A stretch of 64,000 bases of DNA from Bacillus gaemokensis (GCF_001590835.1 NZ_LTAQ01000001.1:700622-764621), one strand, 5' to 3'. Numbered from the stretch's first letter, positions 50,199-58,831 are shown. Program-made: numbers and translations. Notes: generated by a model not told the origin, from the sequence alone.

Positions 50199-50619
50199 AC
50201 GGGACTTCTCTATAATTGTCTGCAAAATTGATGTTCTTTTCTTGATGATTCTTCGCTGAATCTATTCTTAGACTAATTGATTTACGAAATGATTTTGGAT
50301 CAAAGTAATAGCACAAATCAGTTTGAAGACAGTATATACAATAAATATCTATTTCCTCTTTATCTACATTTTTTATAGTTATCCCATTTGTAGTCGAATA
50401 ACTAGAACGAAATCTAATTTCAAGTATTCCTCTCTCATTTAATTCTCTGTATTTCACCTGCACTCTCTTAAATACCCCTTCTTTGTAAACGACAAGATCA
50501 AATGGAGAATGTTCTGTGCATGGAGTTAAAATCATATATCCTTTTTCATACAAGTCCACCTGAGCCTTTAAAACACCTAAATCTCCTTTTGTTTTTTGTA
50601 TGATGATACATTTGTCCAC
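50197..50619 (-). CDS. PD-(D/E)XK endonuclease of the group I intron-associated type
   Basis: A 140-residue protein resembling I-Ssp6803I-type homing nucleases. The N-terminal core KTKGDLGVLKAQVDLYEKGY (residues 9-28), then SPFDLVVYKEGVFKRVQVKYREL (38-60), gives Asp41 and Gln54-Val-Lys56 as the PD-(D/E)XK site in its QxK variant. RFRSSYSTTNG follows as in this family. The start is a GTG at 50619 behind AAAGGTG. Family members cut intronless alleles so that a group I intron can spread. Here the gene is free-standing, but a tRNA-Arg with a group I intron lies 0.8 kb away, so the two may be partners. A role in another context cannot be excluded. Confidence 0.75.
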   Translation of the reverse strand: MDKCIIIQKTKGDLGVLKAQVDLYEKGYMILTPCTEHSPFDLVVYKEGVFKRVQVKYRELNERGILEIRFRSSYSTTNGITIKNVDKEEIDIYCIYCLQTDLCYYFDPKSFRKSISLRIDSAKNHQEKNINFADNYREVP

Positions 50620-50765
50620 TCAACACCTTTAAAGTTATTCTCTAAATTAAATTCGGTAGTTCATTCACAATCCCTCCTTCAATTTTTTAATTAAACTTAT
50701 AAACTCTCTATAAACATGGTAATATAATTTCGTACAATTCAGAATTCAAAAAGGGGATGAGTTAT

Positions 50766-51380
50766 ATGTTCAAAAAAGTGGCTGCTGATGTTTTAGGATT
50801 AAGCGATGTAGGTTCTGTGATCACACCGAAAGATTACGATAAAGTCGATGCTGATGATTATGTCATGCATGAAGATGGAGAAAAAATTTATTTTCTCATC
50901 AAATCAAAATCCGATGAGTATTGCTTTACAAACAAAGGATTAATTCATTTAGATGGGACAAGTGCAGCGAGCAAAAAACGCACGCTACGACGCTTTAGTT
51001 ACAGTAAATATCAAATCAGAAACGTAGCATTAGAAACTGCGGGCACAATTGATTTAGATGTGGAGATTAAATTTCATATGGGAGATGAATATTACTCAAT
51101 CGATGTTCACAAAAAACATATTGAAGAATTAAAAGACTTATATAAAGCCCTTCTAAAAATCGAAGAAATTTCCTACGAAAATGACATTACATTACAATAT
51201 GCTCATAGAAGTTTAGATATGGCCTCTAACACATTTAGCCGTATCACAAATGCACAACTTAATTTAGCAGAGCAATTTAAAGAAATAAATCAAACCGCTT
51301 TTAATTGGCTTGTTGATACGAAAAAGCAATATAACGTGAAAGATTATGGATTTGTCTTCGAAAAATTTATTAACAACTAA
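50766..51380 (+). CDS. PH-domain protein with YvbH-like extension
   Basis: A 204-residue protein from the ATG at 50766 (MFKKVAADVLGLSDVGSVI); the ATG at 50757 touches its GGGG site and is unlikely. The N-terminal 125 residues fit a bacterial PH domain (DYVMHEDGEKIYFLIKSKSDEYCFTNKGLIHLDG) and the C-terminal helices (about 140-204; YENDITLQYAHRSLDMASNTF) fit the YvbH oligomerisation extension. The function of this family is unknown. It is alone on the plus strand between the endonuclease and the tRNAs, with a TATAAT at 50723-50728 and a strong terminator. Confidence 0.82.
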   Translation: MFKKVAADVLGLSDVGSVITPKDYDKVDADDYVMHEDGEKIYFLIKSKSDEYCFTNKGLIHLDGTSAASKKRTLRRFSYSKYQIRNVALETAGTIDLDVEIKFHMGDEYYSIDVHKKHIEELKDLYKALLKIEEISYENDITLQYAHRSLDMASNTFSRITNAQLNLAEQFKEINQTAFNWLVDTKKQYNVKDYGFVFEKFINN

Positions 51381-51394
51381 TTTTTAGACAAATA

Positions 51395-51430
51395 AAAAAC
51401 CTTGTTATCAAAAGATAACAAGGTTTTTTT
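51395..51430. terminator. Bidirectional terminator between the PH gene and the tRNAs
   Basis: A 15-bp perfect stem AAAAACCTTGTTATC / GATAACAAGGTTTTT, 4-nt loop, T-runs on both strands. It ends the tRNA-Gly-tRNA-Arg transcript on the minus strand, 3 nt after the tRNA-Arg. Confidence 0.9.
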
Positions 51431-51432
51431 AG

Positions 51433-51793
51433 CGTCCCAGGAGAGATTCGAACTCCCGACCGACGGCTTAGCTTACCACCATAGCTTTCGCTACCAGCAA
51501 TTACTGTTTGTAGTCTGGACTATATCTTCACCATTTCAGGTGCGACACGTGTAGTCTCTACGGAACCTCACGATGATTTTCATCATACTTCAGAGTCTTT
51601 ACCATTAAGATTTACTTAATCATTCAAAACTCCTTAATCTTCTCAAGGAAAATCGTAAGTTTCCTCGGTATTACCATCAGCCGTACTGTTAAGGCTTCAC
51701 CGATATAGTGTCGTCCACTCTATAGGTTCTTGTTTCCCTATAAAGGCTCCTATTCTTGAAGGCCGTTGCTCTATCCTGCTGAGCTACTGGGAC
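51433..51793 (-). tRNA. tRNA-Arg(UCU) interrupted by a group I intron
   Basis: The 5' exon is 51793-51759 (35 nt: acceptor GTCCCAG, D-arm GCTC/GAGC, anticodon 5' strand ACGGC, loop CTT). The 3' exon is 51471-51433 (39 nt: CTAA, GCCGT, variable loop, T-arm GGGAG-TTCGAAT-CTCTC, acceptor CTGGGAC, discriminator G). Joined, they give a perfect 74-nt cloverleaf with loop CTTCTAA and anticodon UCU. CCA is not encoded. The break lies between U34 and C35, inside the anticodon. It is second in a tRNA-Gly-tRNA-Arg operon. Standard tRNA finders could miss it. Confidence 0.93.
51472..51758 (-). other. Group I self-splicing intron in tRNA-Arg(UCU)
   Basis: The 287-nt insert has the group I core on the minus strand: the R/P7 strand GTAGAGACTACACG (complement of 51548-51561) and the S strand AAGATATAGTCC (complement of 51517-51528), which pair as P7. 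The 5' exon ends in U and the intron ends in G (51472), as required. 5' exon GGCCUU can pair with GGAGCC (51750-51745) as P1, with a U-G at the splice site. Near the 3' end GGTAGC-GAAA-GCTAT makes a P9-type GNRA hairpin. No ORF lies inside. Confidence 0.88.
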
Positions 51794-51794
51794 A

Positions 51795-51868
51795 TGGAGC
51801 GGGTGAAGAGAATCGAACTCTCGACCAGAGCTTGGAAGGCTCTTGTTTTACCACTAAACTACACCCGC
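51795..51868 (-). tRNA. tRNA-Gly(UCC)
   Basis: A full cloverleaf on the minus strand: acceptor GCGGGTG / CACCCGC, D-arm GTTT...AAAAC, anticodon stem AGAGC / GCTCT with loop CTTCCAA (anticodon TCC), T-arm CGAGA-GTTCGATT-CTCTT, and an encoded CCA. One base separates it from tRNA-Arg. Confidence 0.96.
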
Positions 51869-51912
51869 ATATGTTATTTTTATTTTTCGCTGATGTCTTA
51901 TCGACAAGGTTT

Positions 51913-51941
51913 ATTATATTTGTACGTGCAAATAAAGTCAA
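51913..51941 (-). promoter_or_regulatory. Sigma-A promoter of the tRNA-Gly-tRNA-Arg operon
   Basis: TTGACT (51941-51936), 17-nt spacer, TATAAT (51918-51913) on the minus strand, about 45 nt before the tRNA-Gly. Near-consensus, as expected for stable RNA. Confidence 0.85.
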
Positions 51942-51969
51942 CACTTTTTTTCAAAGAGGATAATTTTTC

Positions 51970-52476
51970 TTATCCTCTTTGAAAAGTTTCTTGTTCAACA
52001 ACTTGTCCATCCAATGTTTCAAAACGAACTTTCATTTCATTTCCGTCCATTTCTAACAAAGCAAATGTTTTTTCGGTACGGGCACGGGGCAATAAAATAC
52101 TTCCTGGATTGATAAATAAAATCCCCTTAACCAATTCCGCTCCTAGTACATGCGAATGTCCAAAGCATACTACATTCGCTTCTACCTCTTCTGCACGATA
52201 CGCCAAAGTCTGTAATGTCATTTTCACATTATGTCGATGTCCATGCACAATCAAAAAGCGTACGTCCTTTACATCGGTAATAATTTCATCCTCAAAACTA
52301 TTATAAGAATCACAATTTCCCTTTACAACTTGGAACCCTTGCAAATCCGGATGAGTTGACGTGAGCTCTGAATCACCGCAATGAATCATGACATCTACTT
52401 TACCTTCATACAGTTCTTTCAATTGTTGTAACTCTTTCACCGAGCTGTGACTATCGCTTACGATTAAAGCTTTCAT
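51970..52476 (-). CDS. ysnB: Metallophosphoesterase (YsnB/YfcE family)
   Basis: A 168-residue phosphodiesterase of the calcineurin-like fold, with motifs in order: DSHSSV (residues 8-13), IHCGDSE, GNCD, VHGHRH and GHSHV, all metal ligands intact. It lies directly after rdgB (13 nt), as ysnB does in B. subtilis. Physiological substrate unknown. A 16-bp perfect hairpin (51948-51963 with 51970-51985) covers its stop codon. Confidence 0.93.
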   Translation of the reverse strand: MKALIVSDSHSSVKELQQLKELYEGKVDVMIHCGDSELTSTHPDLQGFQVVKGNCDSYNSFEDEIITDVKDVRFLIVHGHRHNVKMTLQTLAYRAEEVEANVVCFGHSHVLGAELVKGILFINPGSILLPRARTEKTFALLEMDGNEMKVRFETLDGQVVEQETFQRG

Positions 52477-52489
52477 CAGTCTCTCTCCC

Positions 52490-53098
52490 TTACTCTCCTA
52501 AAAACCATGCTGGGATTTTCTCTTCTAATTTACGAAGAGCACGCCCGCGATGGCTAATTGCATTTTTCTCATCTGAAGTTAATTCAGCCATTGATCTTTT
52601 ATATTCTTTTACATAAAAGATTGGATCATAGCCAAAGCCATTCTCACCACGAGACTGTTCTAGCATTTTCCCTTCACATGTTCCATTTACAATAACCGGT
52701 TCTTTATCAGCTTCTGGGAATGCGACTGCTAACGCGCAATAAAAACGCGCTGTACGTTTCTCCATGGGCACGCCGTCTAATTCTGTTAAAACTTTATCAA
52801 TATTCGCCTGATCGTCTTTTGGTTCTCCAGCGTAACGAGCAGAGCGCACACCAGGATTTCCATTCAAAGCATCGATAATAAGGCCAGAATCATCCGCAAT
52901 GACAATAGAGTTTAACTGCTTACATAAGCTGTCCGCCTTCAAAATCGCGTTCTCCTCAAATGTTTCACCCGTTTCTTCTGCTTCTTCAATATGAGGGAAG
53001 TCATGAAGAGATTTCACCTCTAAATCGAATCTCTCAAACAACTCAGCAAACTCACGCACTTTCCCCATATTTTTTGTTGCTACAACAACTTGTTTCAT
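52490..53098 (-). CDS. rdgB: Non-canonical purine NTP pyrophosphatase (RdgB/HAM1 family)
   Basis: The enzyme removes ITP, dITP and XTP from nucleotide pools. The 202-residue product begins [17 protein letters not shown], followed by [24 protein letters not shown] near 70-95 and [12 protein letters not shown] near 148-159. I prefer the ATG at 53098, 5 nt after AGGTGG, over an in-frame GTG three codons upstream. rph-rdgB-ysnB form one operon. Confidence 0.95.
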   Translation of the reverse strand: MKQVVVATKNMGKVREFAELFERFDLEVKSLHDFPHIEEAEETGETFEENAILKADSLCKQLNSIVIADDSGLIIDALNGNPGVRSARYAGEPKDDQANIDKVLTELDGVPMEKRTARFYCALAVAFPEADKEPVIVNGTCEGKMLEQSRGENGFGYDPIFYVKEYKRSMAELTSDEKNAISHRGRALRKLEEKIPAWFLGE

Positions 53099-53109
53099 AC
53101 TTTCCACCT

Positions 53110-53847
53110 CTACTCTATATGAGATACGATGTCACCTAACGCTTCTTTTTGCTTTTCAACAAGCTGTAAGATCCCTTGTTCTGCCGCATCAAGCAATTCA
53201 TTTAATTCCGCTCGGCTAAATGTTGCTTCTTCCCCAGTTCCTTGCACTTCAACAAACTGCCCTTTTCCAGTCATAATGACATTCATGTCAACATCTGCTT
53301 TAGAATCTTCTGCATAGTTTAAATCTAAAACGACACCTTGTTCTTCAACAATACCAACCGAGGTTGCAGCTAAATAATCTTTCACTGGAATTTTAGATAC
53401 CTTTTCTGCTTGTAATAACTTTTCAAAAGCTAATACCATCGCGACATAAGCACCTGTAATAGAAGCCGTTCTTGTTCCGCCATCTGCTTGAATGACATCA
53501 CAGTCAATCCAAACTGTTCTTTCGCCAAGCGCTTCTAAATCAACAACCGCACGCAGCGCTCGTCCAATTAGACGCTGAATTTCCATTGTGCGACCAGTTA
53601 CTTTCCCTTTACTTGACTCACGAATTGTACGTTGTTCAGTTGCACGTGGAATCATCGCATATTCCGCGGTTACCCAACCCTTCCCTTCGCCTCTCATAAA
53701 TGGCGGCACACGCTCTTCAATCGTCGCTGAGCAAATCACCTTCGTGTCCCCAACCTCAATTAATACAGAGCCCTCTGGATGTTTTAAATAATTTGTATGA
53801 ATATGTACATGGCGTAATTCTGTTACCTCTCTACCATCTACTCGCAT
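53110..53847 (-). CDS. rph: Ribonuclease PH
   Basis: A phosphorolytic 3'-5' exoribonuclease trimming tRNA precursors. The 245 residues match the family: [29 protein letters not shown], then [41 protein letters not shown], and [20 protein letters not shown]. It is first in rph-rdgB-ysnB and follows gerM. Confidence 0.97.
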   Translation of the reverse strand: MRVDGREVTELRHVHIHTNYLKHPEGSVLIEVGDTKVICSATIEERVPPFMRGEGKGWVTAEYAMIPRATEQRTIRESSKGKVTGRTMEIQRLIGRALRAVVDLEALGERTVWIDCDVIQADGGTRTASITGAYVAMVLAFEKLLQAEKVSKIPVKDYLAATSVGIVEEQGVVLDLNYAEDSKADVDMNVIMTGKGQFVEVQGTGEEATFSRAELNELLDAAEQGILQLVEKQKEALGDIVSHIE

Positions 53848-53920
53848 AAAATAACCTCCCTCATAACTGCTACTTTTTAGTATAGCCCGTTTTCATTTTA
53901 TAATATCTACAACAAATAGA

Positions 53921-53955
53921 AGAAGAGGAACTCAAAAAGAAATTCCCCTTTCTTA
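53921..53955 (-). terminator. Candidate terminator between gerM and rph
   Basis: AGAGGAACT pairs with AATTCCCCT imperfectly, with a pyrimidine-rich tail on the minus strand. Confidence 0.45.
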
Positions 53956-53980
53956 CATAAGTATATCAAATTATTTACGA

Positions 53981-55030
53981 TTAAAAACTACCTGTATTTA
54001 CGTTTTGTGGACGATCGACAGGTTTTGTCAGTTTCTCACCCTTCTCATTAACAAGATTTGCTTTTCCATTTACTTCAACAGAAACATTTTTCACACCTTG
54101 TTTTTCCGTTAGAGATAACACGAGTGATTGCAGTACATAATTTGAAATCATACTTTTATCTTTGTTTGTATAAATGTTTTCATTAAAATTCAATGTAATC
54201 TTTCCATCTTGCACTTTCGGTTCACTGACAAGTTTCACATCAGGGTTAAAATCATTAAGTAAAGACGAATGAGATGGTCCTTTCACAAGTTCATTCACAA
54301 CTGTTGCTAATTCATTTTCTTTCCCTTCTGCAACGCGGCGTGTCACCGGTACATAGTACTGCTGCTTATTATTGTTTTGCGCCATAAAATAAAGTGTAAC
54401 AGGCTTCGTATTTGTCACGTCTGTTACCTGCTCATCATCAAAGTTAATACCATCCGCGCGGCTCACACCCTCACCAATCGGTGCACCACCAACAGGCATC
54501 TTCGCTAATTTCTCACCATTTATTTGAAACTTGACTTGTTTAATGTCTTTAAATTGTGTTAATGTCCACGCTACTGATTCAATGATTTGACGCTCTTCTT
54601 CTTTTTTATAACTTTTCATTTCCTTTGAAAAATCAACCACCGCTGTCCCGTCTTTTTTCACATCAACTGACAAAGTAGTGTTTGCCGGAAGAACAGCTCG
54701 GAACCCATTCGGCAGCAAATTTGTTACAGGACCATCCTTCACAAGATATTCTAATGTTTGTTTTACAACGTCATTCTCTTTTGGAACAGGCATCGCTATC
54801 GTTTGAGGCACGACATAACCATTTTTATCAACAAGGTATAACTCTCGATTTATCGTTTGCCCTTGCTTTTCTTTTTTTGCAGTTTCTTTCTTCTCACCTT
54901 CTGTATACGTAACTTTTTTCGGTGGGTCAATTTGTTCTGTCTCTTTCTCCTTATTTAACAAACCACATCCTGTTAATAAAACTGCGCTCACTGTAACACA
55001 AACAAGCCATTTAAAAGTGGATTTAGGCAT
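53981..55030 (-). CDS. gerM: Germination/sporulation lipoprotein GerM
   Basis: A 349-residue lipoprotein: signal peptide at 1-21 with lipobox LLTGC (MPKSTFKWLVCVTVSAVLLTGCG), then two GerMN domains (about 80-190 with LPNGFRAVLPANTTLSVDVKKDG, and 220-325 with ENELATVVNELVKGPSHSS). In B. subtilis GerM helps assemble the SpoIIIA-SpoIIQ channel during sporulation and is needed for germination. Between racE and rph as in B. subtilis. Confidence 0.95.
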   Translation of the reverse strand: MPKSTFKWLVCVTVSAVLLTGCGLLNKEKETEQIDPPKKVTYTEGEKKETAKKEKQGQTINRELYLVDKNGYVVPQTIAMPVPKENDVVKQTLEYLVKDGPVTNLLPNGFRAVLPANTTLSVDVKKDGTAVVDFSKEMKSYKKEEERQIIESVAWTLTQFKDIKQVKFQINGEKLAKMPVGGAPIGEGVSRADGINFDDEQVTDVTNTKPVTLYFMAQNNNKQQYYVPVTRRVAEGKENELATVVNELVKGPSHSSLLNDFNPDVKLVSEPKVQDGKITLNFNENIYTNKDKSMISNYVLQSLVLSLTEKQGVKNVSVEVNGKANLVNEKGEKLTKPVDRPQNVNTGSF

Positions 55031-55128
55031 ACCATTTCCCCCTAAAATCTAAGTTTGTACTATATGTATACGAGCTATTTACTATTTTAGAACAAGCAAT
55101 GACAACTTATCTTTCCATTTATCAAATA

Positions 55129-55156
55129 AAAAACTCCCGATTTCTCAGGAGTTTTT
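55129..55156 (-). terminator. Terminator of racE
   Basis: Stem AAAAACTCC / GGAGTTTTT with a 10-nt loop, T-run on the minus strand. Confidence 0.8.
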
Positions 55157-55179
55157 ATAGGAATCTATGATTAACTTGT

Positions 55180-55977
55180 TTACAAATTAATATGCTTTAC
55201 ATTTTCAATTGGCTGTCCAAACCATTTAGAAGCAATTTCTTTAAATAAATCTATTTTCCCTGTTGTTAAGAAGAGATGATCACTCTGTTCTTCCCCTTCA
55301 TTTAACATCTTACTATGATATAAAATCGTGCTCACTTCACGAGCCGTTTCATCACCTGAACTAATTAACTGGACTTGATTTCCCATTACTCGTTTAATAA
55401 CAGGGCCTAAAATTGGATAATGTGTACAACCTAAAATCAGTGTATCGATTTCAGTAGCCTTTAATGGCTGCAACGTTTCTCTGACAACCTCATACGCCAT
55501 CTGGCTCTCAAAGTTCCCACTTTCAACAAGCTCAACAAATGGCGGACACGCTAAACTCTCTACCATAACCCGGTTATTAATAGATTTTAACGCATATTCA
55601 TATGCGCCACTTTTCACAGTCCCAATTGTTCCAATAATACCAACATGGTACGTATTCGTCACTTTTAAAGCGGTACGTGAGCCAGGATGAATTACACCGA
55701 CTACCGGAATTGGTAATTGTTTCTGCATCTCCTCAAGTACAACCGCAGTAGCAGTATTACAAGCAATGACTAGCATCTTAATATCCAGCGCTAATAAATG
55801 TTCAGTCATTTCCCATGTAAATTGACGCACCTCTTCGCGAGAACGCGGACCATAAGGACAACGTGCTGTATCTCCTAAATATATAATACGCTCTTTGGGC
55901 AGCTGACGAATTAACTCTTTCGCTACTGTTAATCCTCCTACTCCCGAATCAATGACACCAATCGCTCTATTCAACAT
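55180..55977 (-). CDS. racE: Glutamate racemase
   Basis: The enzyme makes D-glutamate for peptidoglycan and, in capsule-bearing strains, poly-D-glutamate. Both catalytic cysteines are present: VIACNTATA near 68-76 and [12 protein letters not shown] near 180. The start [22 protein letters not shown] at 55977 is preceded by GGGTG; an extension of six codons lacks a site. The sequence looks like the RacE2 form of B. anthracis. Also named murI. Confidence 0.95.
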   Translation of the reverse strand: MLNRAIGVIDSGVGGLTVAKELIRQLPKERIIYLGDTARCPYGPRSREEVRQFTWEMTEHLLALDIKMLVIACNTATAVVLEEMQKQLPIPVVGVIHPGSRTALKVTNTYHVGIIGTIGTVKSGAYEYALKSINNRVMVESLACPPFVELVESGNFESQMAYEVVRETLQPLKATEIDTLILGCTHYPILGPVIKRVMGNQVQLISSGDETAREVSTILYHSKMLNEGEEQSDHLFLTTGKIDLFKEIASKWFGQPIENVKHINL

Positions 55978-56145
55978 AATCACCCGTTTTCTCATTCATC
56001 ATCTTATTTTTTTGCATATCGTATATCTTACATACTTTAAATCTTCATACAGCTAAAATATCCCTGTTAATAGATTCTCAAATATGTACCTGTATAGATC
56101 AGGACCTTTTTTATTTTGCTCCTTTTCTTTGCAATTTGCAAGATA

Positions 56146-56181
56146 GAAAAATAGCCGACCTTTTATAAAAAAGTCGGCTTT
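56146..56181 (-). terminator. Terminator of gerE
   Basis: Stem AGCCGAC / GTCGGCT enclosing an AT-rich inner stem, then TATTTTTC on the minus strand. Confidence 0.8.
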
Positions 56182-56186
56182 ACCTA

Positions 56187-56411
56187 TTATAATTCAAGTT
56201 CTCCCATACGCAGAAGTTCAACAACCGCTTGCGAACGTCCTTTAACCCCTAGCTTTTGCATCGCATTTGATATATGGTTGCGTACGGTTTTTTCACTAAT
56301 AAAAAGTTCACCTGCAATTTCTTTCGTCGTTTTATCTTGAACCAGTAATTCAAATACTTCTCTCTCTCTCTTTGTGAGTAACGGTTTGGATTGATATGCT
56401 TTTTCCTTCAA
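56187..56411 (-). CDS. gerE: Late sporulation regulator GerE (LuxR-type)
   Basis: A 74-residue protein consisting only of a LuxR-type helix-turn-helix ([20 protein letters not shown], then [25 protein letters not shown]). Almost identical to B. subtilis GerE in length and sequence. It is the last mother-cell regulator, adjusting sigma-K-dependent coat genes. The upstream sequence has a good sigma-K promoter. Confidence 0.98.
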   Translation of the reverse strand: MKEKAYQSKPLLTKREREVFELLVQDKTTKEIAGELFISEKTVRNHISNAMQKLGVKGRSQAVVELLRMGELEL

Positions 56412-56478
56412 CTGGTATAACCCTCCTTGCTTAAGCCAGAGCTGTATATGTGTAAGTTGGGTGTTTATTTAGTCAAGA

Positions 56479-56506
56479 TATTGTATGAACAGAATGTGCA
56501 GGTGGT
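56479..56506 (-). promoter_or_regulatory. Sigma-K promoter of gerE
   Basis: On the minus strand AC (56506-56505), 17-nt spacer, CATACAATA (56487-56479), an exact fit to AC-N17-CATAnnnTA. gerE is a sigma-K gene in B. subtilis. The rest of the 387-nt gap up to kimA (56507-56798) has no recognisable RNA element or gene. Confidence 0.75.
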
Positions 56507-56798
56507 GAATGAAAATGGGCTTTATTTCATGCGTTATTTAAGGTGAATATATATTTGGTACAGTCTATATCTAATCTCTCGAGTATTCCTTACAAGCAAA
56601 CAACTGAATAAGTAGCATGTGAAATCCCCCCTACCCATGTACCATTTCGTAATCGGTTTTGTGAAACGGGCATTCCATTTATTACCTTCTTCTTTTCAGA
56701 AAGATTCACCTGCAAGCAGCTAATACTACCAAATAGGAATGTGTGTATTCATAACAATCCGCTTCGCACACAAAACTTTATGCATTGGTGGTGTTATT

Positions 56799-58622
56799 AT
56801 GTTTTCAGCCTTCAAACGTTTTCTAATAGGTAGACCTCTTAAATCCACAGCACTAGGTGAACAGAAATTAAATAAACTGAAGGCGCTAGCAATTCTATCT
56901 TCTGATGCTCTTTCTTCAGTTGCTTACGGAACAGAACAAATTTTAATTGTTCTCGCCGCATTTGGAGCGATTGCCTTTTGGTATTCCATCCCTATCGCCA
57001 TTGGCGTTTTAATCTTATTAACAGCACTTATTTTATCGTACCGGCAAATCATTTATTCTTATCCACACGGCGGTGGTGCTTATGTTGTTTCCAAAAAAAA
57101 CTTAGGTACAAACGCCGGGCTCATTGCCGGAGGATCGCTACTTGTAGATTACATTCTTACCGTAGCCGTAAGTGTTTCAGCTGGAACTGATGCGATTACA
57201 TCAGCATTCCCGATATTGCACACATACACCGTTCCAATCGCAGTCATACTTGTAATTTTTATTACAATTTTAAATTTGCGAGGCGTAACTGAATCCGCTT
57301 CAATTTTAGCGTATCCTGTCTACCTTTTTGCTTTTGCACTCGTTATTTTAATTTTTGTTGGTGTCTTTAAAATAACTTCCGGACAAGCTCCCGCTACTCT
57401 ACACACACCAATAGGAACCGTTGTGCCTGGCATTACATTATTTTTCTTATTAAAAGCATTTTCATCTGGTTGCTCTGCCTTAACAGGAGTAGAGGCCATT
57501 TCAAATGCAATTCCAAACTTTAAAGAACCGGCAGCGAAAAATGCCGCAAAAACATTAGTGATCATGGGAATCATTCTAGCCATTTTATTTACTGGCATCA
57601 CATTTTTAGCATATTGGTATGGAATCGCTCCAAAACATAATGATACTGTCGTGTCTCAAATTGCTTCAAATATATTTGGAAGGAATTTTGTATATTACTT
57701 TATTCAAGGGACAACTGCGCTCATTTTAGTGTTAGCTGCCAACACTGGGTTTTCAGCATTTCCACTTTTAGCATTTAATTTAGCATCAGATAAATATATG
57801 CCGCGTATGTATTTAATGCGAGGGGATCGTTTAGGATATTCAAATGGAATCATCACGTTAGGCATTGGTTCTATCCTATTAATTATGGCTTTTCAAGGGA
57901 AAACCGAGCAACTGATTCCTTTATATGCAGTTGGGGTATTCATTCCCTTTACGTTGTCACAAACGGGTATGATCATAAAGTGGTTACGAGAAAAACCACA
58001 GGGATGGCTGCCAAAATTACTAACAAACTTATTAGGTGCTCTTATTTCATTAACTGTGCTTCTCATTTTCTTTATTACAAAATTTGCACAAGTATGGTCC
58101 ATCCTTATCTTCCTACCTATCATTGTTTTCATATTCCATCGCATACATAATCATTATGTTGCTGTAGGAGAACAGTTACGGATTAATTTTAATGAAATTC
58201 CTGAAAAGCTAACAGGTAATGTCGTAATTGTTCCTGTCGCCGGCATTACGAAAGTAGTTGAGCAATCAATCAATTATGCGGAAACAATTGGAGGTCAAGT
58301 TATCGCTGTATATGTAGCCTTTGATAGAGAGAGCGAGCTACGCATGCAGGAAAAATGGAAAGAATGGCAACCGAACATTCGCCTTGTGACATTTATCTCC
58401 TCTTACCGAAGTTTAATGAGACCTATTGCAAAGTTGATTACAATTATTCAGCATAAAGCATTAGAAAAAAACCGTTTCGTCACCGTTTTGATTCCGCAAT
58501 TCATCACAAAAAAGAACTGGCATAACATTTTGCACAATCAATCAAGCGTATTGCTACGCGTTTATCTTTTGTATAAGAAAAACGTTATTGTCACGACCGT
58601 TCCTTACCGTTTCCGAAAATAA
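56799..58622 (+). CDS. kimA: High-affinity potassium importer KimA
   Basis: A proton-coupled potassium transporter of the APC/KUP-like fold. From the ATG at 56799 (MFSAFKRFLIGRPLKSTALGEQKLNKLKALAILSSDALSS) it has 607 residues, the same as B. subtilis KimA, with about 12 membrane segments to residue 450 and a cytosolic C-terminal domain (EKLTGNVVIVPVAGITKVVEQS). SSDALSSVAYGTEQI and PHGGGAYVV are family motifs. GGTGGTG precedes the start. In B. subtilis the gene sits behind a c-di-AMP (ydaO) riboswitch; I find no match to that element here. Confidence 0.94.
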   Translation: MFSAFKRFLIGRPLKSTALGEQKLNKLKALAILSSDALSSVAYGTEQILIVLAAFGAIAFWYSIPIAIGVLILLTALILSYRQIIYSYPHGGGAYVVSKKNLGTNAGLIAGGSLLVDYILTVAVSVSAGTDAITSAFPILHTYTVPIAVILVIFITILNLRGVTESASILAYPVYLFAFALVILIFVGVFKITSGQAPATLHTPIGTVVPGITLFFLLKAFSSGCSALTGVEAISNAIPNFKEPAAKNAAKTLVIMGIILAILFTGITFLAYWYGIAPKHNDTVVSQIASNIFGRNFVYYFIQGTTALILVLAANTGFSAFPLLAFNLASDKYMPRMYLMRGDRLGYSNGIITLGIGSILLIMAFQGKTEQLIPLYAVGVFIPFTLSQTGMIIKWLREKPQGWLPKLLTNLLGALISLTVLLIFFITKFAQVWSILIFLPIIVFIFHRIHNHYVAVGEQLRINFNEIPEKLTGNVVIVPVAGITKVVEQSINYAETIGGQVIAVYVAFDRESELRMQEKWKEWQPNIRLVTFISSYRSLMRPIAKLITIIQHKALEKNRFVTVLIPQFITKKNWHNILHNQSSVLLRVYLLYKKNVIVTTVPYRFRK

Positions 58623-58637
58623 AAACAATATGCACAT

Positions 58638-58670
58638 AAAGGAAAAAGAGCGAACTCTCTCCCTTTCTTT
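58638..58670 (+). terminator. Candidate terminator of kimA
   Basis: AAAGG...GAG and CTC...CCTTT pair imperfectly just after the kimA stop, followed by CTTTTAC. Confidence 0.4.
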
Positions 58671-58686
58671 TACATGCACAGCCGCC

Positions 58687-58727
58687 TTACAAAACTGTAA
58701 TCTTCTTTCAGAAAAATGTAATATAAT
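58687..58727 (+). promoter_or_regulatory. pspC promoter with a BceR-like operator
   Basis: TTACA-AAAC-TGTAA (58687-58700) matches the TnACA-N4-TGTAA site of BceR-type response regulators. It is followed by 13 nt and a second TGTAA half-site (58717-58721), then TATAAT (58722-58727) with a poor -35. This main site, 13-nt linker and second site arrangement is that of activator-dependent bce promoters. Confidence 0.55.
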
Positions 58728-58831
58728 TCGATAGTTTCCGCATCTTTTTCCATGTAAGATAAATATATAAGGTATCACCGGTACATATATAAACAGCACA
58801 TGGTGATCGAAAAAAAGGAGAGGGTTTTATA

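Noticed and set aside
51433-51793. A broken tRNA pseudogene or unrelated tRNA fragments
   Set aside because: The halves restore a perfect anticodon stem, loop and acceptor with no lost base, and the insert has group I core sequences and correct splice-site bases.
51948-51985. Classical terminator for ysnB
   Set aside because: The 16-bp stem is perfect, but on the minus strand it is followed by A, not U, so I kept it only as a note under ysnB.
56507-56798. ydaO-type c-di-AMP riboswitch upstream of kimA
   Set aside because: I looked for its conserved purine-rich segments and terminator and found none.
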